Source: Chryseobacterium sp. SSA4.19 | GTDB lineage: Bacteria > Bacteroidota > Bacteroidia > Flavobacteriales > Weeksellaceae | NCBI RefSeq assembly: GCF_022601875.1 | Contig: NZ_JAKVIP010000017.1 | Span: 1 to 64,000, forward strand | Length of the DNA stretch: 64,000 nucleotides | Direction: 5' to 3' | In this document: positions 34,140-42,019 of the stretch, piece after piece | Layout: every line of letters starts with the position of its first letter | How positions within the stretch are numbered: position 1 is the first letter of the stretch | The notes under the pieces: model-generated | The model's input: the letters and a program-made list of their open reading frames with translations, nothing else | Databases searched by the model: none | What the model was told of the DNA's origin: nothing | Position numbers and translations under genes: made by a program

Positions 34140-36143
34140 ATGAAACATCTTTTATTATTTATCTTTGTATGGTACCCGCTGCACTTGTTTGCCCAACAGC
34201 AGATTCCGCTTGACGAAAACCGGTATGTGGACAGCCTGAATCATGTACTTTTATCAAAAAAGGCCGACAGCTCGAAAGCCGATGCCAGCTTTTTACTGAC
34301 CGACTACTGGAAATTCAAAGACACAACGAAAAGCGGAAATTATCTGGCTATAGGGAAAAAACTGGGAGAAAAATACTCCTATTACAGAGCCCTGTCTTAT
34401 TTTTATGAAGGACAATATTACTACATCAGGAACCGGAAAAAAGCATCAGCAGCTTTTAAAAAAGCCATTGAAGCATTGGGTCGTTTTAAAGACAGCAAGA
34501 GCTACCAAAAACTCTCCGCTGCCTGGTTTAATTATGGCTTAATGAATAAAGATAAAGAAGGATATGATTTTGTTACGAAGATTATCCTTGAAAAAGCAAT
34601 TCCATATGCTGAAAAAGCACGCAGCCCGATAACAGTTGCGCATTATTATACCCAGCTTTCAACTATTCTGATGAATAATTCCCGGTTTGACAAAGCCATT
34701 GACTATAATCAGAAAGCCATTGATATCCTGGAAAAGGCAGATCCTAAATCCAGCACGATGCTATTTGCTTATTTAAGCGGTGTAAGCATTTATTGCTATA
34801 AGAATGAGCCTGAAAAAGCATGGCCTCTTCTCCGGCAGGCTAAAAACATCTTACAGCCTTTTCCAGGATCCTTGAATAATACCCTGTATTACTATAATGA
34901 AACTTTGTATTATATTACTTCAGGGGCCTTGACAAAGGCAATCGTTAGCGCAGAAAAAGGAGCTTTGCTCGCCAGGAAATATCATCAGCAACAGCTTCAC
35001 CAACAATTTTTATTTCGGCAGAATGAAATTTACAGGCAACAGAAAAAATATAATAAAGCCAGACAGCTGCTTCTTCAAATAGTGAGCGAAAAAACACTTA
35101 CTAAAGATATCAATGATAAAGCTGCCATTTATGGTGAACTGGCTAAGACAAGCGAAAAGCTAAAAGATTACAAAGACGCCTACCAATGGCTGAGCAGGTA
35201 CCGTATGGTGAGTGACAGCATTAACAACAGTCAGACCAAACTGAAAATCAGCGAACTGGAAACCAAATTCAGAACGGTAAAGAATGATCAAAAAATTACT
35301 GCTCTGCAGGCAGAGAACAGACAGGCAGCTTTGAATGCTGAAAATAACCGACTGAACAGCTGGTTTTTAGGTCTTGGATGTATTTTTCTTCTTGCTATAA
35401 TTGGCTTTATCTTTCTCAATGCACGCAGCAACCGAAAACTGGCCCGACAACGAGAGATCAATTATCATCATCAGCTTAGCGAAATGGAACAAAAGCAACA
35501 GCTGAAAATAGCCAAAGCCATGCTGGATGGTGAAGAACTTGAACGGGAACGGGTAGCCCGCGACCTTCATGACGGACTGGGCGGCATGCTGGCCGGAGTA
35601 AAAATCAACCTTTCCGGCTGGGCAAATGCACATCCTGATATTTTGGAAGACAGAGACTTCAAAAGAACCGTTGACCAGCTCGACGCTTCTGTTACCGAAT
35701 TGAGGCGTATTGCCCGCAACATGGTTCCTGATACATTGCTGAAGTTCGGACTAGAGACGGCTTTAAAAGATCTTTGTGAGTTTTACATGCGGGAAGGACT
35801 TCAGATTTCCTGCGAATCATTTAATATCCAAAAGAATATCCCGCTTAATGTACAGCTGAATATCTACCGGATCATTCAGGAACTGATTTCCAATTCAATC
35901 CGCCATTCACAGGCAGAGAATATACTGATGCAGTGCAGCCAGAATGAAGATATAATTTTTATTACTTTCGAGGATGACGGGCGTGGATTTGATCCTGAAC
36001 TGCTCAGTGAAAATAAAGGAATGGGAATCAATAATCTTAAAAACCGCATCGCTTATCTTCAGGGACAATTTGAGCTTTTGTCTGCTCCTGGTGAAGGAAC
36101 AACCGTTAATATTGAACTTAATACCATTACTACAGATGAATAA
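34140..36143 (+). CDS. TPR sensor histidine kinase (NarX/DesK-type dimerisation domain)
   Basis: A 667-residue membrane kinase. It has a signal peptide (MKHLLLFIFVWYPLHLFAQ), a periplasmic tetratricopeptide-like region (about 60-390), one membrane helix (about 407-427), then a HisKA_3 domain with phospho-acceptor H477 in RVARDLHDGLGG, and an HATPase domain with DDGRGFD. The architecture is typical of Bacteroidota two-component sensors that bind ligands through TPRs. The stop overlaps the response regulator start by 8 nt, so the two are translationally coupled. Confidence 0.93.
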   Translation: MKHLLLFIFVWYPLHLFAQQQIPLDENRYVDSLNHVLLSKKADSSKADASFLLTDYWKFKDTTKSGNYLAIGKKLGEKYSYYRALSYFYEGQYYYIRNRKKASAAFKKAIEALGRFKDSKSYQKLSAAWFNYGLMNKDKEGYDFVTKIILEKAIPYAEKARSPITVAHYYTQLSTILMNNSRFDKAIDYNQKAIDILEKADPKSSTMLFAYLSGVSIYCYKNEPEKAWPLLRQAKNILQPFPGSLNNTLYYYNETLYYITSGALTKAIVSAEKGALLARKYHQQQLHQQFLFRQNEIYRQQKKYNKARQLLLQIVSEKTLTKDINDKAAIYGELAKTSEKLKDYKDAYQWLSRYRMVSDSINNSQTKLKISELETKFRTVKNDQKITALQAENRQAALNAENNRLNSWFLGLGCIFLLAIIGFIFLNARSNRKLARQREINYHHQLSEMEQKQQLKIAKAMLDGEELERERVARDLHDGLGGMLAGVKINLSGWANAHPDILEDRDFKRTVDQLDASVTELRRIARNMVPDTLLKFGLETALKDLCEFYMREGLQISCESFNIQKNIPLNVQLNIYRIIQELISNSIRHSQAENILMQCSQNEDIIFITFEDDGRGFDPELLSENKGMGINNLKNRIAYLQGQFELLSAPGEGTTVNIELNTITTDE

Positions 36144-36765
36144 ATTACGTACCGTTATTGTGGATGATCATCCTATTGTGATTGAAGGGTTAAAAAATCT
36201 GCTTTCCAATGAAGAGAATATCCAGATCGTAGGTTCATGTTATAACGGACAGGATTTGCTGTCCTATCTTAAATATCATCCTGTGGACCTGATTTTACTG
36301 GATATCACCTTACCTGATATTAACGGTATGGAGCTGTGCAAGCTGATCAAAGCACAATCCGTAGAGACTATTATTTTAATCTTAAGCAATCATACGGAAA
36401 GAAGCATTATTTTACAAACCATCCAGAATGGAGCCAGCGGTTATCTGTTAAAAAACAGCGCACTTGCAGAATTGAGGCACTGCATCGCAGAAGCTTTAAA
36501 GGGCAATATCTGTTATAGCCGTGAAGTAGTTGAAATTATAAGCCGTCCTTCTAAAAACGGGTCTTTGGCATTACCGAAACTTACCCGCAGAGAACAGCAG
36601 ATTTTAGCCTTGCTTGCTGAGGGAAAAACAAGCCAGGTGATTGGCCAGGAACTTTTCCTGAGCCCACTTACAGTCGATACCCACAGAAGAAATCTTATCC
36701 AGAAATTCCAGGTGAAAAATGTGGCAGAACTGATTATGGCTGCCAATCAACAGAAAATTTTATAA
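36136..36765 (+). CDS. LuxR/NarL-family response regulator
   Basis: A 209-residue regulator: a receiver domain with phospho-acceptor D56 (LILLDITLPDINGMEL) and a C-terminal LuxR-type HTH (LTRREQQILALLAEGKTSQVIGQELFLS region, about 148-200). I start at the ATG at 36136, inside the kinase's last codons; the longer open frame upstream is a shadow of the kinase HATPase domain. Partner of the kinase ending at 36143. Target genes are unknown. Confidence 0.93.
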   Translation: MNKLRTVIVDDHPIVIEGLKNLLSNEENIQIVGSCYNGQDLLSYLKYHPVDLILLDITLPDINGMELCKLIKAQSVETIILILSNHTERSIILQTIQNGASGYLLKNSALAELRHCIAEALKGNICYSREVVEIISRPSKNGSLALPKLTRREQQILALLAEGKTSQVIGQELFLSPLTVDTHRRNLIQKFQVKNVAELIMAANQQKIL

Positions 36766-36875
36766 ACTTCTTCCTTATTGCTTGGCTAAAATGATCTGTA
36801 ACAAACAAGTTAAAGATATTATGCCGATGAAGAGTCCATAAAATTCTTTAATACACCTTCAGAATATAAAAAAAT

Positions 36876-36933
36876 CAAAGGTTATTTTGAAAAACCGGTC
36901 TTAAAAAACCTGTATCATTCAGAATAACCTTTG
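36876..36933. repeat. 16-bp inverted repeat between the response regulator and DUF4142 gene
   Basis: CAAAGGTTATTTTGAA (36876-36891) and TTCAGAATAACCTTTG (36918-36933) pair at 15 of 16 positions around a 26-nt loop. It lies between two convergent genes and may terminate one of them; the long loop is unusual. Confidence 0.5.
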
Positions 36934-36985
36934 TAATAATATGCGGGCTAATTAAAATAGTAGCCGTAGTAATTTTCAGCTTAAT

Positions 36986-37603
36986 CTATTTTACGGCTGC
37001 TTTCGCTTTCTCAGATTCCATCAAGTGGTGTTCAAGTGTAGGAAGTGTAGTGCTGGCAAAAGATTTTAATGAAGCTTCAGAACCTCCTGATGCCTGTTTT
37101 TTAAATTCTGCGATATCTTTTTGGTGGTCAGTTACCATAAGATCGGCATACATACGGTCAAACTCAGCTCCTTTTTTTGCTTTCAGTCCATCGTATTGTT
37201 TCTGCTGATCGGCATCTAAAGCGGTAGGCAAAGTATAGCCCGTTGCTGAGGCCCATTTTTTAAGCTCATCATTAGCTTTACCGTGATCTTTAACCATCAT
37301 TTGTCCTAGCGATTTCACAGTTGCATTTGTTGCATTTGTTGCTGCAAGCTGCCCCATCATAACTTCCATGATTCCTCCTTTTGCTGCCGCATCTGCAAAT
37401 TTCTTATCCTGATCGCTTAAAGCGGTTTTTGTATCAGTTGTTGTAGCCGGAACAGCGGTGGAATCATTGTTCATCATCCCGGAATCAGCGGCAGGTGCCG
37501 TCATTGCCGAACTGTCTGCAGACTTATCAACATCTGTGGTTTCATTCTTTTTACATGCTACCATAGAAGCAACTGCTAAAATGGCTAAAATTGAATTTTT
37601 CAT
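36986..37603 (-). CDS. DUF4142 domain lipoprotein
   Basis: A 205-residue lipoprotein. I start at MKNSILAILAVASMVACKK, which gives a proper lipobox; the longer frame begins with TTG and adds a spurious stretch. The mature protein has a Thr/Asp/Ala-rich linker and then the four-helix DUF4142 (ferritin-like) region, with MVKDHGKANDELKKWA and MVTDHQKDIAEFKKQA as its two His-containing repeats. Members are linked to stress responses but have no established activity. It stands alone between the RR gene and the second CinA-like gene. Confidence 0.88.
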   Translation of the reverse strand: MKNSILAILAVASMVACKKNETTDVDKSADSSAMTAPAADSGMMNNDSTAVPATTTDTKTALSDQDKKFADAAAKGGIMEVMMGQLAATNATNATVKSLGQMMVKDHGKANDELKKWASATGYTLPTALDADQQKQYDGLKAKKGAEFDRMYADLMVTDHQKDIAEFKKQASGGSEASLKSFASTTLPTLEHHLMESEKAKAAVK

Positions 37604-37841
37604 ACTATAATTTAAAATGGTTAAAAAAATAAACAGCAATATTATTTTGCTCAATCTACCTGTAACAATTTATCTGCCAAAATGTAATAAATCAGCTTAT
37701 TCTTCATATTATTATTGAAAAATAGAATATAACAGCAGAATATTAATAGTGTATATAAAATCAGGAATGTACTTAAGATGATTATTTAAAAAAAGTGAAT
37801 AAATATGATACGTTTTGATGTTCAAACTTTGTATTTAAATT

Positions 37842-38420
37842 TCATATCGCTTTCCGCTCATCCCTTACTTTATCAAGTTCAAGTTTCAGACAACCCAATA
37901 TGAATTCACTATAATATAACTGGGCTTTTATGGGTATTGTACGGGAATGCAGATCAAGCTTTTCCGAAAGAATAATCTTGCCATGGTATGATATGGAAAA
38001 GAAAGCGTATAATTTTTGTCTGGATTCTTTTACAGGAAGAGCATATCCCGTTACTGCAACCGACCAGTCGCTTTTAAACTTTTTTTCAACCGCAAGCGCC
38101 ATTTCTTCAGCAGTATCCGGTGATACCGAATGGCAAAAAAGCACTTCATTTTCAAGGTTATCAGAAAGACTGATGTTATCATCAGCTGTATACACAGTCA
38201 TTCCGCCTTTAAAAAATTCAGAGGCATTTTTAATCTGTGAAAATGAAAACTGTAAAAATCCTGAAGTTACATTTTCAGCAATAGAAACCGTTTCATTGAT
38301 CTCTGTCAGTTGCTCCCCTATATATTTCAACAGGTTTTGAAGCTCAACAAGAAAATGGATGAACGATTTTACGTTCAGCTGTTCAATGGTCAGATCAATT
38401 TTTGAAGATTTTAAAATCAT
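37842..38420 (-). CDS. CinA-like C-terminal domain protein, copy 2
   Basis: A 192-residue paralogue of the protein at 29994, alignable end to end (for example ETVSIAENVTSGFLQFSFSQ here and ETVSVAESVTSGFLQFSFSQ there; LYYSEFILGC in both). The AESCTGG motif reads AENVTSG and the GPGGG loop is missing. Unlike copy 1 it has no adjoining SDR gene. Two degenerate copies about 8 kb apart suggest duplication with retention for a specific purpose rather than decay. Confidence 0.82.
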   Translation of the reverse strand: MILKSSKIDLTIEQLNVKSFIHFLVELQNLLKYIGEQLTEINETVSIAENVTSGFLQFSFSQIKNASEFFKGGMTVYTADDNISLSDNLENEVLFCHSVSPDTAEEMALAVEKKFKSDWSVAVTGYALPVKESRQKLYAFFSISYHGKIILSEKLDLHSRTIPIKAQLYYSEFILGCLKLELDKVRDERKAI

Positions 38421-39078
38421 AAAAACGGTTTTTCCTTTTCATTTAAATCTTTCACTCGACTGGTTCTATTTTGAGATCCTGGAAGTTTTATTATTGCCAA
38501 ACTTCTGTAAAAGAGGGAGGTAATTTTATACCTGCAGTACGCATCATCTAAAATCAAGCCAATATAGAAGCCATGTGTCTAATATAGGAATTCAGGAATA
38601 CATAAATAATTTTAAGCAGGTATTTTTGATAATCGGACAATTAGATTTTCGAGACAAGTCAGAAGTGAAAAACATATCGGAAAAATCAACATTTTACCTC
38701 ACACTAAAAATCACAATAAAGTGGAGTTATTCTATAATTCCAGTTGTTACCATATAACAAATCACTATTAAATTTGGAATTTTATTGTCTAATATGAAAC
38801 TTAGATCCTATCTTTTTTATCAGATTGCACTATTGTTTTGTTTGCATTAGTAAATCAATAAAAAAGTACATTTAAAGCCATTAAACCTATTTTTAAGCTC
38901 TATAAAGCCCATACCACATTTAAATTAATAAAAATAAAATTAAATTCAGTCTCTCATTTTAAAGCTTTGTCCCCATAAACAGGAAGGTTCAGCGTAAAGA
39001 TGTAGATCTTGTAAAAATATTTTTTTAAATAAAAATTATATTTATAAAAAAATATAGTAAAAAGTAGAGTTATTTATG

Positions 39079-39086
39079 TATCTTTG
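39079..39086 (+). promoter_or_regulatory. -7 box (TATCTTTG) of candidate small RNA
   Basis: Perfect TAnnTTTG element followed by CAAC, the same extended form (TTTGCAAC) seen in front of rplS and the DEAD-box gene. No clear TTG sits at the -33 distance in the AT-rich upstream. Confidence 0.55.
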
Positions 39087-39091
39087 CAACT

Positions 39092-39165
39092 GATTCTCAT
39101 GTTTAATTTGAGTTTTCATGGTTATTAGTTTTTATCCTCGGGACATCCCGGGGATTTTGTTTTTA
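39092..39165 (+). ncRNA. Candidate small RNA of about 75 nt
   Basis: A consensus -7 box at 39079 is followed 48 nt later by a strong terminator: ATCCTCGGG and CCCGGGGAT (39134-39155) pair over 9 bp with one G-U and an ACAT loop, then TTTTGTTTTT. Between them is CTCATGTTTAATTTGAG, which can form a small stem, but there is no open frame of useful length. The start point is estimated from promoter spacing. Confidence 0.5.
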
Positions 39166-39330
39166 TAATATTCATTGCTAATTCCAATGTAAAAGCTACC
39201 TTCAGATCTACTGCGTATTCTGCCTGCTCAAGTATGTTATTAAAGATTAGACTTAGTAGAACCGTTGTTTCTCATTTTAACTTATATACATATCCAGGAA
39301 AAGCTAAATTATATCAGAATCTGATGATGA

Positions 39331-39582
39331 TCATACCTTTACGATTTTTCTGGCAACCCAGTATAAAAAAGTAAATAATAATGCTGCACACAATATAATA
39401 ATCCACCAGTCCGGTAGCACCCAAAGAATAAAATATGTTAAAGAATTAATTACATATGCGATTATATTGTCTGAAATATAAATTTTTCGGAAAGCACTAT
39501 CTTTAACTCCTAACAGATAAACAATTAAGGAGAGAAGTGTAAGATTTAAAACAAATATTTTAAAATATACATTTTTCATCAT
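39331..39582 (-). CDS. Small membrane protein of unknown function
   Basis: About 83 residues with two membrane helices (about 5-25 and 45-75, the second rich in Trp: YFILWVLPDWWIIILCAALLFTFLYW). The longer frame opens with a TTG at 39603; the ATG pair at 39582/39579 is a more likely start. No recognisable family and no clear operon partner. Confidence 0.45.
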   Translation of the reverse strand: MMKNVYFKIFVLNLTLLSLIVYLLGVKDSAFRKIYISDNIIAYVINSLTYFILWVLPDWWIIILCAALLFTFLYWVARKIVKV

Positions 39583-39877
39583 CTGTTTACATTTTGAATA
39601 CAAATAGTATAGGTAAAATAAGCAATTTCAGATTGCAAATCATTACAGCCTGGAATTAAAAAGCATATACACAGTTTGAAACGGGAATCACCATTTTCTA
39701 CTACAAATGATTTGCTCCAATATTTGAGTATTTGAAAAGTGTGCCCCTGCATTTACCATTTTACAAAACTGACTGTTAATCAGTTTAAAAAGAGGGTATC
39801 CTAAAGTAAGAAAACCTCTTGAAAACGGATATTTGAACATACTTCCTGTATGGGGTACGAATAAAATCACCAAAAAA

Positions 39878-39905
39878 GAGAGTGTCCAAACTTTTGGACA
39901 CTCTC
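39878..39905 (-). terminator. Intrinsic terminator of the CoA-transferase operon
   Basis: Stem GAGAGTGTCC / GGACACTCTC extended by AAA/TTT pairing, then a run of six T on the minus strand. It lies 8 nt after the scoB stop. Confidence 0.9.
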
Positions 39906-39912
39906 CGGTTTA

Positions 39913-40566
39913 TCAGAATTGCATCTCAGGGATCTCACCTTCGATGATCAGATCGGCTTCTGTAGATTGTATGATATGTTCTACGGAAACACCCGGCGCT
40001 CTTTCCACAAGCCTGAAACCTGCCGGTGTTACATCCAGGACAGCCAATTCCGTAACGACTCTTTTGACACAATTGACTCCGGTTAGGGGAAGCGTACATT
40101 TTTTAAGAATTTTGCTTTCTCCGGCTTTATTAACATGCATCATGGCCACGATAATGTTTTCTGCAGAAGCCACAAGATCCATCGCACCCCCCATTCCTTT
40201 AACCATTTTCCCCGGAATTTTCCAGTTGGCGATATCTCCGTTTTCTGAGACCTCCATTGCTCCGAGAATGGTAAGATCTACTTTCTGGCCACGGATCATC
40301 CCGAAGCTGAATGCAGAATCAAAAAATGAACCTCCAGGCAGAATGGTGATGGTCTGCTTCCCGGCATTAATGATGTCAGCATCCTCTTCCCCTTCAAAAG
40401 GAAAAGGCCCCATTCCCAAAACTCCGTTCTCGCTCTGGAATTCTACGGAGAAATTGTCGGGAACATAATTGGCTACCAAGGTCGGAATTCCTATTCCCAG
40501 ATTTACATAATATCCGTCTTTCACTTCTCTGGAAATACGTTTTGCTATATCTTCTTTACTTAACAT
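39913..40566 (-). CDS. scoB: 3-oxoacid CoA-transferase subunit B
   Basis: A 217-residue class I CoA-transferase beta subunit. The catalytic glutamate that forms the CoA thioester is E46 in FQSENGVLGMGP, and GIGIPTLVANYV and GAMDLVA are conserved. With subunit A it moves CoA from succinyl-CoA to acetoacetate or a related 3-oxoacid. It lies 85 nt downstream of scoA and is closed by a strong terminator. Acetate- or butyrate-specific enzymes share the fold, but this short ScoB/AtoA type is the best match. Confidence 0.93.
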   Translation of the reverse strand: MLSKEDIAKRISREVKDGYYVNLGIGIPTLVANYVPDNFSVEFQSENGVLGMGPFPFEGEEDADIINAGKQTITILPGGSFFDSAFSFGMIRGQKVDLTILGAMEVSENGDIANWKIPGKMVKGMGGAMDLVASAENIIVAMMHVNKAGESKILKKCTLPLTGVNCVKRVVTELAVLDVTPAGFRLVERAPGVSVEHIIQSTEADLIIEGEIPEMQF

Positions 40567-40651
40567 ATTTTTAATTTAGAAAATTTGACAACAGGCCAAG
40601 TTTACAACGGCCAGTTATGTGTTTATTTTGAAATAATTGTCAAAACCGAAA

Positions 40652-41365
40652 CTATTTTTCAATCTGATCTTTGCTTCTTACGGTTCTCTGTTCAATCCTT
40701 TTTTCAAATTTCTCACCCTGGAAAATTCTCTGGATCATAATTCCGGGAATGTGAATCTGGTTGGGATCCAGTTCGCCCGGAGCTACCAGTTCCTCCACTT
40801 CTGCGATAGTGATTTTTCCCGCACCAGCCATCGGATGGTTAAAATTTCTTGCCGATCCTTTAAAAATAAGGTTTCCTGCATGATCGCCTTTCCAAGCTTT
40901 TACAATAGAAAACTCTGCTTTGAATGCATGCTCCAGGATATGCGGTTTTCCGTCGAATTCTTTTACTTCTTTCCCTTCTGCCACTTCAGTTCCGAAACCC
41001 GCCGGTGTGTAAAAGGCCGGAATTCCTGCCTGCGCCGCTCTGCATTTTTCCGCCAGCGTTCCCTGTGGAGTCAGTTCTACTTCCAGTTCTCCGGAAAGCA
41101 TCTGTCTTTCAAACTCTGCATTTTCCCCTACATAAGAAGAAATCATTTTTTTTATCTGTCTTTTCTGAAGCAATAATCCTAAACCGAAATCATCGACTCC
41201 CGCATTGTTTGAAATACACGTAAGATATTTTACATTGCTATCCACCAATGCATTAATTGAATTTTCAGGGATGCCGCAAAGTCCAAATCCTCCTAACATC
41301 AATGTCATTCCATCTTTAATTCCTTCAATGGCTTCCTTTGCATTTTTTACTCTTTTATCTATCAT
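40652..41365 (-). CDS. scoA: 3-oxoacid CoA-transferase subunit A
   Basis: A 237-residue alpha subunit with the glycine-rich CoA-binding loop [16 protein letters not shown] near the N-terminus, followed by [15 protein letters not shown] and GEFFTPAGFGT-like segment ([16 protein letters not shown]). It pairs with scoB directly downstream. The enzyme serves ketone-body or 3-oxoacid use. Single promoter region expected upstream of 41365, but I could not recognise its elements. Confidence 0.93.
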   Translation of the reverse strand: MIDKRVKNAKEAIEGIKDGMTLMLGGFGLCGIPENSINALVDSNVKYLTCISNNAGVDDFGLGLLLQKRQIKKMISSYVGENAEFERQMLSGELEVELTPQGTLAEKCRAAQAGIPAFYTPAGFGTEVAEGKEVKEFDGKPHILEHAFKAEFSIVKAWKGDHAGNLIFKGSARNFNHPMAGAGKITIAEVEELVAPGELDPNQIHIPGIMIQRIFQGEKFEKRIEQRTVRSKDQIEK

Positions 41366-41570
41366 GAAATATCAGATTTTTCTGTTGGCCTAATTTAATA
41401 CTTTTTCTTTATTCGGAAGAACTGAGAACCATTTTGACAGGATAAAATTTCTATTTTTAAAATGCTGCTGTATTTAATCTGTATTTAAGCAGCTGATACC
41501 GCCCTACCATATGATGGTCTGAATTTTGGTTACTGCATGTAATACCAATATCACAATTAAATAGAATATT

Positions 41571-41948
41571 ATGGAAACGAAAGACATTTCAAGAATTGCT
41601 CTCGGTGCATTTCTTATTACGGCAGGGATAGGACACCTCACTTTTGCAAGAAAAGAATTTCAGGCCCAAGTCCCGGAATGGGTACCGCTGGAAAAAGATG
41701 ATACTGTAGTGTATTCGGGAGTTGCAGAAATTGCATTAGGTACAGCCATTATTGTTACACCAAAAAAGTACAGGAAGACGATGGGGAAAATTGTAGCAGG
41801 ATTTTTTGCCGCCGTTCTTCCGGGAAACATTGCCCAATATAAAAACAGACGAGATTCATTTGGCCTGAATACTGATAACCAGAGGTTTGCCAGGCTTTTC
41901 ATGCAGGCACCTCTTATTGTCTGGGCGTTAAAATCCACAGATGATTAA
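41571..41948 (+). CDS. DoxX-like membrane protein
   Basis: A 125-residue protein with four hydrophobic segments and the pattern ISRIALGAFLITAGIGHLTF...VPEWVPL, typical of the DoxX/DoxD-like family. The exact role is unknown. Alone on the plus strand, ending in a perfect 40-bp palindromic terminator shared with the convergent phosphoesterase gene. Confidence 0.75.
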   Translation: METKDISRIALGAFLITAGIGHLTFARKEFQAQVPEWVPLEKDDTVVYSGVAEIALGTAIIVTPKKYRKTMGKIVAGFFAAVLPGNIAQYKNRRDSFGLNTDNQRFARLFMQAPLIVWALKSTDD

Positions 41949-41956
41949 TTCATGAT

Positions 41957-41996
41957 AAACAGAGAGCCGGAACATTAATGTTCCGGCTCTCTGTTT
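41957..41996. terminator. Bidirectional terminator, perfect 40-bp palindrome
   Basis: The 20-nt arms (AAACAGAGAGCCGGAAC... and its exact complement) meet without a spacer. They lie between convergent genes and carry short T runs on both sides. Confidence 0.85.
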
Positions 41997-42019
41997 AATT
42001 AGCCTGTACCAAGTTTTCA

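Larger units (their letters stand above)
38421..39330. other. Gene-poor AT-rich region of about 0.9 kb
   Basis: No convincing coding sequence. A 60-codon open frame at 38575 lacks homology signals or a promoter. The only structured item is the candidate small RNA at about 39092-39165. Confidence 0.6.

Noticed and set aside
34158..34170. TATCTTTG followed by ATG inside the histidine kinase
   Set aside because: It falls in the signal-peptide coding region and the ATG is out of frame; a chance match to the promoter consensus.
38708..38726. 14-bp block (AATAACTCCACTTT, minus strand) shared with about 50425-50440
   Set aside because: Too short and isolated in AT-rich spacer DNA to count as a repeat family; no flanking similarity.
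38575..38757. 60-codon plus-strand open frame in the gene-poor region
   Set aside because: No signal, domain, promoter or plausible start context; codon pattern looks like random AT-rich DNA.
39688..39873. 61-codon minus-strand open frame
   Set aside because: It lies immediately downstream of the CoA-transferase terminator and has no promoter or family feature.
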